Shown here: piece after piece, positions 18,574 through 26,261 of the stretch | How positions within the stretch are numbered: the first letter of the stretch is position 1 | Layout of the letters: each line of letters starts with the position of its first letter | Assembly (NCBI GenBank): GCA_005503165.1 | Contig: SCNT01000003.1 | Coordinates: 124,001 to 188,000, forward strand | From: Sphingomonadaceae bacterium 3R27E2-A | GTDB lineage: Bacteria; Pseudomonadota; Alphaproteobacteria; Sphingomonadales; Sphingomonadaceae | DNA: 64,000 bases | Direction of reading: 5' to 3' | Made by a program: the position numbers and the translations under genes | The notes under the pieces: model-generated | Database searches by the model: none | What the model was told of the DNA's origin: nothing | The model's input: only the letters and a program-made list of their open reading frames with translations

Positions 18574-19197
18574 ATGGGAGCAAGGGTGGAATCGGAGAAG
18601 CAGGAGCCGGCCCCGCCGCGCATCGACGGCCGCCGCGAGCGCAGCCGGTCGAGCCGCGCGCGTATCGTCGCGGCGATGCTCGACCTCATCGACCGCGGCG
18701 ACCTGACCCCCAGCGCGGCGCGCGTCGCCGAAGAGGCGGGGGTCGGCTTGCGCACCGTCTTCCGCCAGTTCGACGACATGGACACGCTCTACCGCGAAAT
18801 GTCCGAGACGATTGCCAGGCGCATATTGCCGATCGCGAACGCGCCTTACGCGGGGCTCGACTGGCGCGACGACGTCCGCGACCTCGTCGGGCGACGCATT
18901 CGCGTGTTCGAGACGATGCTGCCCTTCCGCCTCGCCGCGAACATCAAGCGCTACCAGTCGCCCTTCCTGATGGGGCAGTACGGCCAGGTCGTCGCGCTCG
19001 AACGCGACTATGTGCTGCGCCTGCTCCCCGACGCAATACGCCGCGACCAGCTCAGCGCCGAGGCGCTGTGCGCCGCGCTCTCCTTCCAGACCTGGCGCGC
19101 GCTCCGCCACGACCAGGGGCTGACCGCCGAGGAAGCGGGGCAGGTCACCGCGCATATGGTCGAAACGCTGATGGCGGCGGTCTCAGACCCCGCCTGA
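18574..19197 (+). CDS. TetR-family transcriptional regulator
   Basis: A 207-residue regulator from ATG 18574 (MGARVESEKQEPAP); GTG 18499 is open too but lies inside the proposed operator. The N-terminal helix-turn-helix is recognisable (RIVAAMLDLIDRGDLTPSAA, then RVAEEAGVGLRTVFRQFDDM), followed by an all-helical ligand and dimer domain. It stands between two sulfatase genes: divergent from the one at 18463 and convergent with the one ending at 19183, which it overlaps by 15 bases. Both sulfatase promoters carry a TGGCA-N7-TGYCA palindrome, which makes this protein their likely repressor. The inducer is unknown; a desulfated product would be the natural candidate. Confidence 0.85.
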   Translation: MGARVESEKQEPAPPRIDGRRERSRSSRARIVAAMLDLIDRGDLTPSAARVAEEAGVGLRTVFRQFDDMDTLYREMSETIARRILPIANAPYAGLDWRDDVRDLVGRRIRVFETMLPFRLAANIKRYQSPFLMGQYGQVVALERDYVLRLLPDAIRRDQLSAEALCAALSFQTWRALRHDQGLTAEEAGQVTAHMVETLMAAVSDPA

Positions 19198-20991
19198 CGC
19201 CGCGCGCCGCGCCCGCCGCCGGCGCCGCCAGCCCCAGATCAGCGCGGTCAGCGCCAAGATCCCGCCGCCAAGCCACAGTCCGGCCTCGATCGCGCGCTTC
19301 CTGCCCTGCTGCTCCCACGCATAGCGATTGATCTGCGCGTCCGCCGTATAGCCCGCGGGCATGTCGAGCACGCCGTTCGCCTTCGCATAGGCGCGGTAGT
19401 CGGCCATCATCGCTTCGAAGCGCTCGGGTTCCGCCGCCGACAGGTCCTTCGTTTCGCCCGGATCGTTCCTCAGGTCATAGAGCCGCCACCTGCCGTCGCC
19501 GGTTGGCGCCAGGTTGCGCACCAGTTTGTAATCGCCGCGAAACAGCGCGCTGTTGCCCGACAACTCGTAACCCAACGGATCGTCGCCATGCACGCTGCCC
19601 GCTGCGCCGCCCAGCATCGGCACCAGGCTCCGCCCGGTCACCGGTTCGACCGGCTTGCCTTTCCAGCTGCCGCCATGGTCGGGGACCCCCGCCAGTTCGG
19701 CCAGCGTCGGCAATATGTCGGTGACATGCGCCAGCCCGCCGTTGACGCCCCCCGCGCGGATCGTCTTGTTGCCCGGCCACGCCACGATCAGCGGCACGCG
19801 CAGCCCGCCCTCGGCCGCGCTGAACTTGTAGCCCGACAGCGGCGACGCCCCCGCGCTCGCCCAGCCCGGCCCGATCGCGCTGAAACTGCCGCGCCGGCCG
19901 ATATTGGCGGTCGACAGGTCGTACTGCATGTCGAGGAACAGCCGGTTGCGCAGGCTGCCAAAGGGATTGGTCGGCTCGGCGCCATTGTCCGACAGGAAGA
20001 CGAAGATCGTATTCTCATATTGGCCGGTGGCTTTGAGGTGCGCGACCAGCCGCCCGATCTCGCGGTCCATCGCGGTCGCCATGCCCGCATAGGCCTGCAT
20101 CACGCGCACCGCCGCGGCGCGCTCCTCCGCGCTTTGCTTCGCCCAGTCGGGGGTGGTCGCCATTGTCACCATCGGCGCGCCCGCGGGCACGATACCCAGC
20201 GCCGCGGCGCGCTTCGCCCGCGCTTCGCGCAGCCGGGTCCATCCCTCCTTGTACATCGCCGCATAGCGGGCGATGTCGCTGTCGGGCGCCTGTATGGGGA
20301 TATGGTTCGCCAGGAAGTTGATCGACGCCAGGAAAGGCTTCCCGCTCGCGCGGTCGGCGTCGATATAGTCGATCATCTTGCTGACGACGAAGGTCGAGGA
20401 GTAATAATCCTTGGGCAGGGTGGCGGGCTTGCCATTCTCGGTCCAGGCGGCGGTATCGTACAGCCCCTCGATCGGCCGCTGCTCGAAATTGTCGGCCCCC
20501 GCATCGGCCAGGCTGAAGGCGCGATCATAACCGCGCGCCTCCGGCAACCGGGTCCTGTCGCTCCCCAGATGCCATTTGCCGGTGAGGTAAGTGTTGTACC
20601 CCGCCGCGCCGAACAGTTCGGCGATCGTCACCACGCGGTGGTTCAGCACGGTGTCGTATCCCGGCTTGCCGCGGTGCGCGTCGGGGATCGTTTCGGGCAT
20701 GTTGCCGAGGCCATTGCGGTGGTTCCTCACCCCCGTCTGCAGCATCGCGCGCGACGGCGAGCACGATCCCGCGACATGGAAGTTCGAAAAGCGCATCCCG
20801 GCATAGGCCAGCGCGTCGATATTGGGCGTCGCATATTCGGCGCCGAAGGCCCCGACGTCGCTGAACCCCCAGTCGTCGGCGAGCAGGATGACGATGTTCG
20901 GCTGTTCGGGCGCGGCGGGGGCAGGGGGCGCCGCCTGCACCGGCGCCAGCAACAGCGCCGCCGCCAGCGCGCTCGTTCCAGGCCTCTTCAT
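19183..20991 (-). CDS. Type I sulfatase with C-terminal membrane anchor
   Basis: A 602-residue sulfatase. ATG 20991 gives a signal peptide (MKRPGTSALAAALLLAPVQA); the longer frame upstream runs through the palindrome and is not favoured. Motifs are NIVILLADDWGFSDVGAFG, SCSPSRAMLQTG with formylglycine Cys77, LTGKWHLGSD and FLSDNGAEPTNPFG. Unlike the sulfatase at 16817 it ends in a hydrophobic helix followed by a run of arginines (IEAGLWLGGGILALTALIWG, then WRRRRRARR), so it is probably tethered to the inner membrane facing the periplasm. It needs a formylglycine-generating enzyme from elsewhere. It is about a quarter to a third identical in the core to its neighbour by eye, so it probably acts on a different sulfate ester. 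Confidence 0.94.
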   Translation of the reverse strand: MKRPGTSALAAALLLAPVQAAPPAPAAPEQPNIVILLADDWGFSDVGAFGAEYATPNIDALAYAGMRFSNFHVAGSCSPSRAMLQTGVRNHRNGLGNMPETIPDAHRGKPGYDTVLNHRVVTIAELFGAAGYNTYLTGKWHLGSDRTRLPEARGYDRAFSLADAGADNFEQRPIEGLYDTAAWTENGKPATLPKDYYSSTFVVSKMIDYIDADRASGKPFLASINFLANHIPIQAPDSDIARYAAMYKEGWTRLREARAKRAAALGIVPAGAPMVTMATTPDWAKQSAEERAAAVRVMQAYAGMATAMDREIGRLVAHLKATGQYENTIFVFLSDNGAEPTNPFGSLRNRLFLDMQYDLSTANIGRRGSFSAIGPGWASAGASPLSGYKFSAAEGGLRVPLIVAWPGNKTIRAGGVNGGLAHVTDILPTLAELAGVPDHGGSWKGKPVEPVTGRSLVPMLGGAAGSVHGDDPLGYELSGNSALFRGDYKLVRNLAPTGDGRWRLYDLRNDPGETKDLSAAEPERFEAMMADYRAYAKANGVLDMPAGYTADAQINRYAWEQQGRKRAIEAGLWLGGGILALTALIWGWRRRRRARRAASGGV

Positions 20992-21004
20992 CGCGCGAAT
21001 CTCC

Positions 21005-21039
21005 CCCATATATTGGCACATACTATGCCAATATATGGG
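21005..21039. promoter_or_regulatory. Perfect 14-bp inverted repeat at sulfatase promoter
   Basis: CCCATATATTGGCA, a 7-base spacer, then TGCCAATATATGGG: a perfect 35-base palindrome ending 14 bases before the sulfatase start at 20991 and overlapping its ribosome site. It shares TGGCA-N7-TGYCA with 18488-18504. It is most likely the operator of the TetR regulator; an RNA hairpin hiding the ribosome site is an alternative. Confidence 0.7.
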
Positions 21040-21381
21040 ACTTCGCAATGCCGGCCGATGCAGCGCATCGCCAAGTCGCCCGCCGCGCCCCGCCGCACGC
21101 GGGCCCGACCGGGGCGGCGCGACGGAGCCGTCGGTCGCCGTACGCTTATCCCCATGCGCCTCGGTAACCGTTCGCGAAGAGCCTTTTCAGCCCGTACGGC
21201 CCCGTGAAACGCGCCCTTCTCCGCCGCAGGCTCGGCCAGCCGCGCGCGCACCTTGGGCGCGAGGGGGCAGATGGATTTGGTCGACGCAGTACATTCCTGA
21301 AAACGGCGGCTGAGCCAGGTTTTCGGGCATTCCTGCCTGATTGGTCGAATGATGGGGTGGGGAGCGGGCGTAAAGCCCTCC

Positions 21382-21474
21382 CCCCTTCAGGGGAGAGGGG
21401 GAAAGCGTTCAATCCCCTCTCAACTTCGGCTAGCCGGCAAGCCGGCAAGCCTGCGTATCTCTCCCCTGAAGGGG
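21382..21474. repeat. Inverted pair of CCCCTTCAGGGGAGAG repeats
   Basis: CCCCTTCAGGGGAGAG at 21382-21397 recurs as its exact reverse complement at 21459-21474. Each copy is itself nearly palindromic, so both can form small hairpins. The form is that of REP-like intergenic repeats. Confidence 0.65.
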
Positions 21475-21520
21475 AGAGAGCAGGTGCCCAACATCCCCTC
21501 CCGACCGGTTGCGGACATCA

Positions 21521-21580
21521 ATCCTCCCTGTGGCGAAGCCATGGGGAGGGGGACCGCCGCGAAGCGGTGGTGGAGGGGCC
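21521..21580 (+). repeat. REP-like repeat, copy A
   Basis: Begins ATCCTCCCTGTGGCGAAGCC and ends GGTGGAGGGGCC. Its reverse complement matches copy B at 21609-21666 over the GCCCCTCC, CGCTTCGCG, CTCCCCAT and ACAGGGAGGAT blocks. It has internal dyads such as CCGCCGCGAAGCGG. Confidence 0.65.
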
Positions 21581-21608
21581 AAAAGCTTGCGCGACGCCTG
21601 ACGGCATC

Positions 21609-21666
21609 GGCCCCTCCGTCAGCGCTTCGCGCTGCCACCTCCCCATCGCTGCGCGACAGGGAGGAT
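21609..21666 (-). repeat. REP-like repeat, copy B
   Basis: Begins GGCCCCTCCGTCAGCGCTTC and ends GCGACAGGGAGGAT. It is an inverted, diverged copy of 21521-21580, together forming a long imperfect stem. Such elements are common between sphingomonad genes. Confidence 0.65.
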
Positions 21667-21829
21667 ATTGAACGTCCGCTTCCCACCCCATCGGACATCC
21701 CGCGGCGGCGTCCGCCGCCCTAGAGAGATATGAAAGCCCATCTAACCAATTGAGAAAGAAGAAATTTAATGGTTGCGGGGTTTGAATTGAGGGTGGGGAT
21801 CCTCCCCGCAAGCGGCGAGGACTATTCAT

Positions 21830-22834
21830 TCAAAACCCCGACAGAAACGCCGCGACATTCGCCCCCAGGTCGCCGACGGCATAACCGCCCTCCATCACGA
21901 TCAGCGTAGGCAGCCCCAGCCCGGCAATCGCCCCCGCGATCTCCACATAATCGGGCCGTTCGAGCAGGAAGTTCGAGATCGGATCGCTGCTGTGCGTGTC
22001 CGCCCCGAACGAGACGATCAGGCACTGCGCGCCCCAATCGGCAATCGCCGCCAGCGCTGTATCCAGCGCCGGCCGGTACGCCGTCCCGTCGGTTCCGCGC
22101 GGCAGCGGCAGGTTCAGCGTCGCCCCTTCGCCCGCGTCCTCGCCGCGCTCGTCGGCATGACCCCAATAGAAAGGATAATCGGTCGCCGGATCGGCATGGA
22201 TCGACACGAAGAACACCGACGCATCGTCGTAGAAGATGTCCTGCGTCCCGTTGCCGTGATGATAGTCGATATCGAGGATCGCGACCGGCCCCAGCCCGCG
22301 TGCTTGCGCCTGGCGCGCCGCGATCGCGGCGTTGTTGAGGTAGCAATAGCCGCCCATATAATCGCGCCCGGCGTGATGCCCCGGCGGCCGGCATAGCGCG
22401 AAGCTATGCTGGCCACCCGCGGCCAGCTGCGCGAGCGCGGTCAGCGCGCATTGCGCCGACCAATAGGCCGAGGTCCAGGTTCCCGCCGCGACCGGGGTAG
22501 AGGCGTCGAAGCTGTAGAGCCCGATTTCGGCGTCGATCCGCCCGAACTTCAGCGGCCGCCGCCGCACCACCGGAAAGCTGTAACCGATCGCATCGCCCTT
22601 GCGCCCTGCAGCGACCCAGCCGTCATGGGCGCGCTCGAGGAAGGCCAGATAATCGGCGTCGTGCACCGCCCGCAGCGGCTCCATCCCGAAATCGACCACG
22701 GGCTGCCAGTCGCCAAGCGCGCCCACGATCGCCCGCGGCCGCTCGATATTCTCGGCATAGGGCACGAACTCGCCATTGTGCAACTCGCGCTCGGGGGCGT
22801 GCTCGGCCTGCCGCTGGTCGAAGAAAAGCTTCAC
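21830..22834 (-). CDS. HDAC-family amidohydrolase, acetylpolyamine-deacetylase-like
   Basis: A 334-residue class II histone-deacetylase-like zinc enzyme, expected to remove acetyl groups from acetylpolyamines or similar amides. GTG 22834 is chosen because GGAAGGACAG stands just upstream and VKLFFDQRQAEHAPERELHN matches the usual start of acetylpolyamine aminohydrolases; ATG 22852 is possible. Active-site pieces are the His pair in CRPPGHHAGRDYMGGYCYLN, the zinc ligands of DIDYHHGNGTQDIFY, FGADTHSSDPI, and the transition-state Tyr in MEGGYAV. It is cytoplasmic. The neighbour at 23173 diverges from it and gives no clear functional link. Confidence 0.9.
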   Translation of the reverse strand: MKLFFDQRQAEHAPERELHNGEFVPYAENIERPRAIVGALGDWQPVVDFGMEPLRAVHDADYLAFLERAHDGWVAAGRKGDAIGYSFPVVRRRPLKFGRIDAEIGLYSFDASTPVAAGTWTSAYWSAQCALTALAQLAAGGQHSFALCRPPGHHAGRDYMGGYCYLNNAAIAARQAQARGLGPVAILDIDYHHGNGTQDIFYDDASVFFVSIHADPATDYPFYWGHADERGEDAGEGATLNLPLPRGTDGTAYRPALDTALAAIADWGAQCLIVSFGADTHSSDPISNFLLERPDYVEIAGAIAGLGLPTLIVMEGGYAVGDLGANVAAFLSGF

Positions 22835-23172
22835 CTCTGTCCTTCCATCCATTCGGCCAGCACCCGGCCGGGCCTCGACTTCGAGCGAAACACCCACACC
22901 GCAACGGGCATAGCTCGGCAAATGGCGGGGCGCAAAGGCGCCGCGGTTCGGCACCATCCCGCCGGGTAGCGTCTTGCCTTGGTCGCGTCGCTATCGTCTG
23001 TCCCGGCCAATCGCCACGCCGCACAGGCCATTGCCCGGATGATTGGCTGTTCAGCGACCGCCAAGGCCGGATGTTGCGCTTCTCGATAGGCGCCCCTGGA
23101 CAGGCTTGGCCCGCTCGGGCGATCTTGCGGGAATTGCCCGGAAAGAGCAGCATCGCCGCGAGAGGAGAGGGC

Positions 23173-23850
23173 ATGGACGTTCCGGTCATCGCGATCTGCG
23201 GCATCGCCACCGACGAAGCGAGCTGGGCGGGCATGCCTGTCGGCCGCATCGTCGTGCCGCGCGGCGCCAGCATCGACGCGATGGCGGACGCGATCCTCGC
23301 CGGACTGCCCGATCGCTTCGCGCTCGCGGGTCATTCGATGGGCGGCTATGTTGCGCTCGCGATAGCCGCGCGCGCTTCCGAGCGGCTGAAGGGCCTCGCG
23401 CTGCTCGGCACCGCCTGCACCGCCGATAGCGACGAGGCGAGAGAAGGGCGCAAGACTGCGATCGAGCAGGCGCGCGCCGACTTTCCTGCGCTTGCCGCCC
23501 GCCTCGCCCGCGCGACGCTGTCGCGCAACAGCCGCGCCGACGCCGCGCTGCTCTCCGACACGCATGCGATGATCCTGCGCTGCGGCGTCGGGCGCTTTGC
23601 CGAGCAGCAGGCGGCAACCGCGACGCGCGTCGATCGCTGCGACCTGCTGCCGCGCCTCGCCGTGCCCGCGCTCGTCATCGCCGGATCGCAGGACGCGATC
23701 GTCGCGCCCGACCGGTCGCGCGAAATGGCGGCGGCGATCCCCGATGCGACGCTGGCGATCATCCCCGACTGCGGCCATCTCCCCCAGCGCGAAGCCCCCG
23801 ACACGACCCGCGCGATGCTGCTGCGCTGGCGCGAAAGGATCGCGTCATGA
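23173..23850 (+). CDS. Alpha/beta hydrolase
   Basis: A 225-residue alpha/beta-hydrolase-fold enzyme. ATG 23173 follows GAGAGGAGAGGG, a strong ribosome site, and gives MDVPVIAICGIATDEASWAG; the longer frame upstream is not supported. The nucleophile Ser is in LAGHSMGGYVALAIAARAS, the acid Asp in IAGSQDAIVAPDRS and the His in IPDCGHLPQREAPD, so the triad is complete. Members of this size act on small esters or thioesters; the substrate cannot be named. Its stop overlaps a downstream ATG (ATGA at 23847) that opens a probably frameshifted small gene. Confidence 0.85.
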   Translation: MDVPVIAICGIATDEASWAGMPVGRIVVPRGASIDAMADAILAGLPDRFALAGHSMGGYVALAIAARASERLKGLALLGTACTADSDEAREGRKTAIEQARADFPALAARLARATLSRNSRADAALLSDTHAMILRCGVGRFAEQQAATATRVDRCDLLPRLAVPALVIAGSQDAIVAPDRSREMAAAIPDATLAIIPDCGHLPQREAPDTTRAMLLRWRERIAS

Positions 23851-24018
23851 AACCCGTCGATCACCGCCGGGCAGGGGCTGTTCGTCGAGGGCCGCTGCGT
23901 CGTCTGCGCCGACCGCATCGTCGTCGTCGCCGAGGGCATGCTGGCCCCGTCGATCCGCGAGCGTCTGGAAAGCCTGATCCTGCCGAAGCGATCAGCCCGC
24001 ACGGAACTCGACGCCTAG
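23847..24018 (+). pseudogene. Small ORF of unknown function, apparently frameshifted
   Basis: An ATG overlaps the hydrolase stop (ATGA), as a coupled gene would. The frame it opens has poor codon character, but the frame one base over stays open to TAG 24016-24018 with typical local codon use and a sensible protein: AGQGLFVEGRCVVCADRIVV, then EGMLAPSIRERLESLILP. Removing one base near 23859 would join the ATG to it, giving about 56 residues. Either a real single-base insertion, a sequencing error or an unusual start explains it. No family is recognised. Its 3' end overlaps the convergent gene ending at 23992. Confidence 0.4.
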
Positions 24019-24222
24019 CGGCATAACCGCGATCTTTTCGCGCACGATCGCAACCATGCGCGGATCGGCGTCGCCCGCGTCGATCGCGAGCTCGTAACCG
24101 CCATCGGCCAGCGTCAGCGCGACCGAGCGCGGCGCCAGCCCGCGCTGCGCGAAGAGGTTGAGGATGCGCAGCGCGCCGGCGAGTTCGCCTCCGCTCCGCA
24201 GGTGCAGGGCGCCGCCGCTCAT
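23992..24222 (-). CDS. Small ACT-like protein (IlvM-like), probable regulatory subunit
   Basis: A 76-residue protein beginning MSGGALHLRSGGELAGALRI. The pattern of a strand, a helix with LNLFAQRGLAPRSV, a strand LTLADGGYELAIDA and a second helix resembles a single ACT domain such as the small subunit of acetolactate synthase (IlvM). Its ATG overlaps the stop of the amino acid dehydrogenase (ATGA at 24222-24219), so it is translationally coupled. ACT domains sense amino acids, which suits a branched-chain or aromatic amino acid dehydrogenase partner. Both the fold and the partnership are inference; no large acetolactate synthase subunit is present here. Confidence 0.6.
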   Translation of the reverse strand: MSGGALHLRSGGELAGALRILNLFAQRGLAPRSVALTLADGGYELAIDAGDADPRMVAIVREKIAVMPLGVEFRAG

Positions 24223-25277
24223 GCCGCCCGCCGCCGCGACCAGCCCTCGGCGACCATCTGCCGTGCGCGGCGGTCGGCGACTTCGGCCGGGGTGCCGCCG
24301 TGCAGGTCGGCGTCGCGCATCACATCGACCAGCCGCGGGCCGATCTCGGCCACCGCCGCTTCGACCGCACCGACGTCGCCGCCCTGATATTCGGCGCACA
24401 CCGCGATGATTCCGCCGGCGTTGACCAGATAATCGGGCGCATAGAAGATGCCGCGCCGCGCGAGCTCGGCGCCGAGCGAGGGATGTGCGAGCTGGTTGTT
24501 CGCCCCGCCGCACACGATCCGCGCCTGCAGCCGCTGCACCGAAGCCGCGTCGATCGCGCCGCCGAGCGCGCAGGGCGCGAAGATATCCATCGGCGCGGTG
24601 ACGATCTTGTCGGGCGCGACGCGCTCGGCGCCGAAGCGCGCCACCGCATCGGCGATGCGGGCCTCGTCGACATCGCTGACGAGCAGCTTGGCGCCCGCGC
24701 GGTGAAGCAGCCCGGCGAGCGCCATGCCGACATGGCCCAGCCCCTGCACGCCGACCACGGCGCCGTCGAGCCGGCCGCGCCGGGCCGCGACCGCGGCGCG
24801 CATCGCCTGGAACACCCCGCTCGCGGTCCACGGCGAGGGATCGCCGCCGAGCCCGCTCGCCTGCTGCGGCAGCCCCGCGACATAGGATGTCGAGCGCGCC
24901 ACTGCCTGCATGTCGGCGACCCCGCTGCCCGCATCCTCGGCGGTGATGAAGCGCCCGCCCAGCGATTGCACGCAGCGCCCGAACGCCTCGAACAGCGCCG
25001 CACGGTCACCGACGCCATGCTCGGACAACAAGATCACCGCCTTGCCGCCGCCGAAGGGCAGGCCCGCCAAGGCGTTCTTGTAGGTCATCGCCTCCGACAA
25101 TCGCAGCGCGTCCTGCGTCGCGTCGCTCTCGCTGGCGTAGCGCTGGACACGGCAGCCGCCGATCGCGGGGCCGAGCGCGGTCGAGTGGATCGCGACCACG
25201 GCCCGCAGTCCGATCTGGTCGTCGTGGAACAGGTGGACCGCCTCGTGCGGCAATTGGGGTGGGTCGCGATGCGGCAT
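24219..25277 (-). CDS. Glu/Leu/Phe/Val dehydrogenase family protein (leucine/valine type)
   Basis: A 352-residue NAD-dependent amino acid dehydrogenase that would deaminate a branched-chain or aromatic amino acid to its 2-oxo acid. Visible are the substrate-site lysines in MTYKNALAGLPFGGGKAVI, YVAGLPQQASGLGGDPSPW, the Rossmann loop VVGVQGLGHVGMALAGLL with the NAD-binding acid in VSDVDEARI, and the C-terminal YAPDYLVNAGGII. Length and the short N-terminus match the octameric leucine dehydrogenase group. It is divergent from an Lrp-type regulator at 25408, a common arrangement for amino acid catabolism, and is followed by a coupled ACT-like gene. Confidence 0.93.
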   Translation of the reverse strand: MPHRDPPQLPHEAVHLFHDDQIGLRAVVAIHSTALGPAIGGCRVQRYASESDATQDALRLSEAMTYKNALAGLPFGGGKAVILLSEHGVGDRAALFEAFGRCVQSLGGRFITAEDAGSGVADMQAVARSTSYVAGLPQQASGLGGDPSPWTASGVFQAMRAAVAARRGRLDGAVVGVQGLGHVGMALAGLLHRAGAKLLVSDVDEARIADAVARFGAERVAPDKIVTAPMDIFAPCALGGAIDAASVQRLQARIVCGGANNQLAHPSLGAELARRGIFYAPDYLVNAGGIIAVCAEYQGGDVGAVEAAVAEIGPRLVDVMRDADLHGGTPAEVADRRARQMVAEGWSRRRAA

Positions 25278-25360
25278 CGATCAGGCTCCGTCGAAAATGG
25301 TGCGCGGAAAATGACGCAATCTTGCGGGAATATCTGGCCCTATTGCTTTCCAACCGGATA

Positions 25361-25398
25361 GATAATCGGTAAGTCTGTTCCATATTGTGGATAATCGG
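25361..25398. promoter_or_regulatory. Direct repeat GATAATCGG, candidate Lrp sites
   Basis: GATAATCGG occurs at 25361-25369 and 25390-25398 in the gap between the divergent dehydrogenase and Lrp genes. The spacing is 29 bases, nearly three helical turns. Lrp octamers bind several such sites. Regulator binding is inferred. Confidence 0.4.
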
Positions 25399-25407
25399 GG
25401 ATTTTTT

Positions 25408-25869
25408 ATGCAGCTTGACCGCCATGAGAAAGCGATATTGGAAATTCTGCAGGAGAATGCGGATATTTCGACCGCGGAGCTCGCCGACCGCGTCGGCCTC
25501 TCGCAATCGCCCTGCTGGCGCCGCGTCGCCGCGCTCGAACAGGCGGGGGTGATCCGCAAGCGCGTCGCGCTAGTCGATCGCCGCAAGGTCGGGCTCAGCG
25601 CGCAGGTCTTCGCGCAGGTCAAGCTCTCGGCGCACGGCCGCGCGCATCTCGCCGATTTCGAGGCGGCGATCGCCGACATCCCTGAAGTCATCGAATGCCA
25701 TGTGCTGATGGGCACGGTCGACTTCCTGCTGCGCATTGTCGCGGCCAATGTCGAAGCCTATGAAAAACTCTTCTTCGAAAAATTGTCGCGGCTGCCGGGC
25801 GTCCAGGAAATCAACTCGGCCATCGCGCTGTCGGAGATCAAGAGCACGACGGCGCTGCCGATCGGATGA
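25408..25869 (+). CDS. Lrp/AsnC-family regulator
   Basis: A 153-residue regulator from ATG 25408 (MQLDRHEKAILEILQENADI); GTG 25387 would add seven residues. The helix-turn-helix is in STAELADRVGLSQSPCWRRV, and the C-terminal RAM/ligand domain includes VIECHVLMGTVDFLLRIVA and a conserved end (PGVQEINSAIALSEIKSTTA). It is divergent from the Leu/Val dehydrogenase gene, so it is probably its BkdR/Lrp-type activator responding to an amino acid. It also lies just upstream of the bufferin operon, but that operon has its own sigma-factor promoter. Confidence 0.93.
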   Translation: MQLDRHEKAILEILQENADISTAELADRVGLSQSPCWRRVAALEQAGVIRKRVALVDRRKVGLSAQVFAQVKLSAHGRAHLADFEAAIADIPEVIECHVLMGTVDFLLRIVAANVEAYEKLFFEKLSRLPGVQEINSAIALSEIKSTTALPIG

Positions 25870-25876
25870 GCCCGGC

Positions 25877-25902
25877 GTAACCAACAGCGCGGTGACCGCG
25901 AA
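25877..25902 (+). promoter_or_regulatory. SigF-type ECF promoter GTAACC-N16-CGAA
   Basis: GTAACC at 25877-25882 and CGAA at 25899-25902 are separated by exactly 16 bases. As far as I recall this is the consensus of Caulobacter SigF promoters. It lies 50 bases before bufA, whose operon encodes a SigF-type factor and its anti-sigma, so the operon is probably autoregulated. Confidence 0.75.
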
Positions 25903-25952
25903 CATGGGACGATGCCATCCCCCGCATCGCCCATTTTCCAAGGGAGATTAAG

Positions 25953-26249
25953 ATGACCAATACGCTGAAACTTTCGCTCGCCGCTTCGGCGGTTCTCGCC
26001 ATGGCCGCCGGTGCTGCGATGGGCGGCACCGCCGTCGCCGCCGAGGGCGCCAAGGAGAAATGCTACGGCGTTTCGCTGAAGGGCAAGAACGACTGCGCCG
26101 CGGGCCCGGGCACCAGCTGCGCCGGCACCTCGACCGTCGATTACCAGGGCAATGCCTGGAAGCACGTCAAGGCCGGCACCTGCGTCAAGATGGGCGGCAC
26201 GCTGACCGCGCACAAGGGCAATGCCAAGCCGGTTCCCAAGAAGGGCTGA
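25953..26249 (+). CDS. bufA1: Bufferin precursor BufA1 (DUF2282)
   Basis: A 98-residue secreted precursor of the bufferin family of ribosomally made, modified copper-binding peptides. Residues 1-30 are a Sec signal peptide ([20 protein letters not shown]). The mature part has four cysteines, Cys37 (EKCYGV), Cys48 (KNDCAAGPG), Cys56 (TSCAGTS) and Cys77 (AGTCVKMGG), in the pattern of DUF2282 proteins. In characterised bufferins the MNIO enzyme turns cysteines into thiooxazole-type groups that chelate copper in the periplasm. A lysine-rich tail follows. The ribosome site AAGGGAGA precedes ATG 25953. It is the first gene of a six-gene operon with a SigF-type promoter. Confidence 0.93.
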   Translation: MTNTLKLSLAASAVLAMAAGAAMGGTAVAAEGAKEKCYGVSLKGKNDCAAGPGTSCAGTSTVDYQGNAWKHVKAGTCVKMGGTLTAHKGNAKPVPKKG

Positions 26250-26261
26250 TCGCCGGCGACC

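Larger units (their letters stand above)
21040..21829. other. Gene-free region with inverted short repeats
   Basis: No convincing gene is seen in about 790 bases. The stretch holds two families of short repeats, each in two inverted copies (21382-21397 with 21459-21474, and 21521-21580 with 21609-21666). Open frames here are translations of these repeats. An AT-richer segment (21722-21790) contains TGGTTGCGGGG followed by TTTGAA, reminiscent of the reversed 3' end of a tRNA, but too short to call. Confidence 0.7.

Noticed and set aside
21770..21790. TGGTTGCGGGG followed by TTTGAA, resembling the reversed 3' end of a tRNA gene, possibly an attachment-site remnant.
   Set aside because: No anticodon arm, D arm or matching acceptor strand is present, and there is no integrase nearby; the match is too short.
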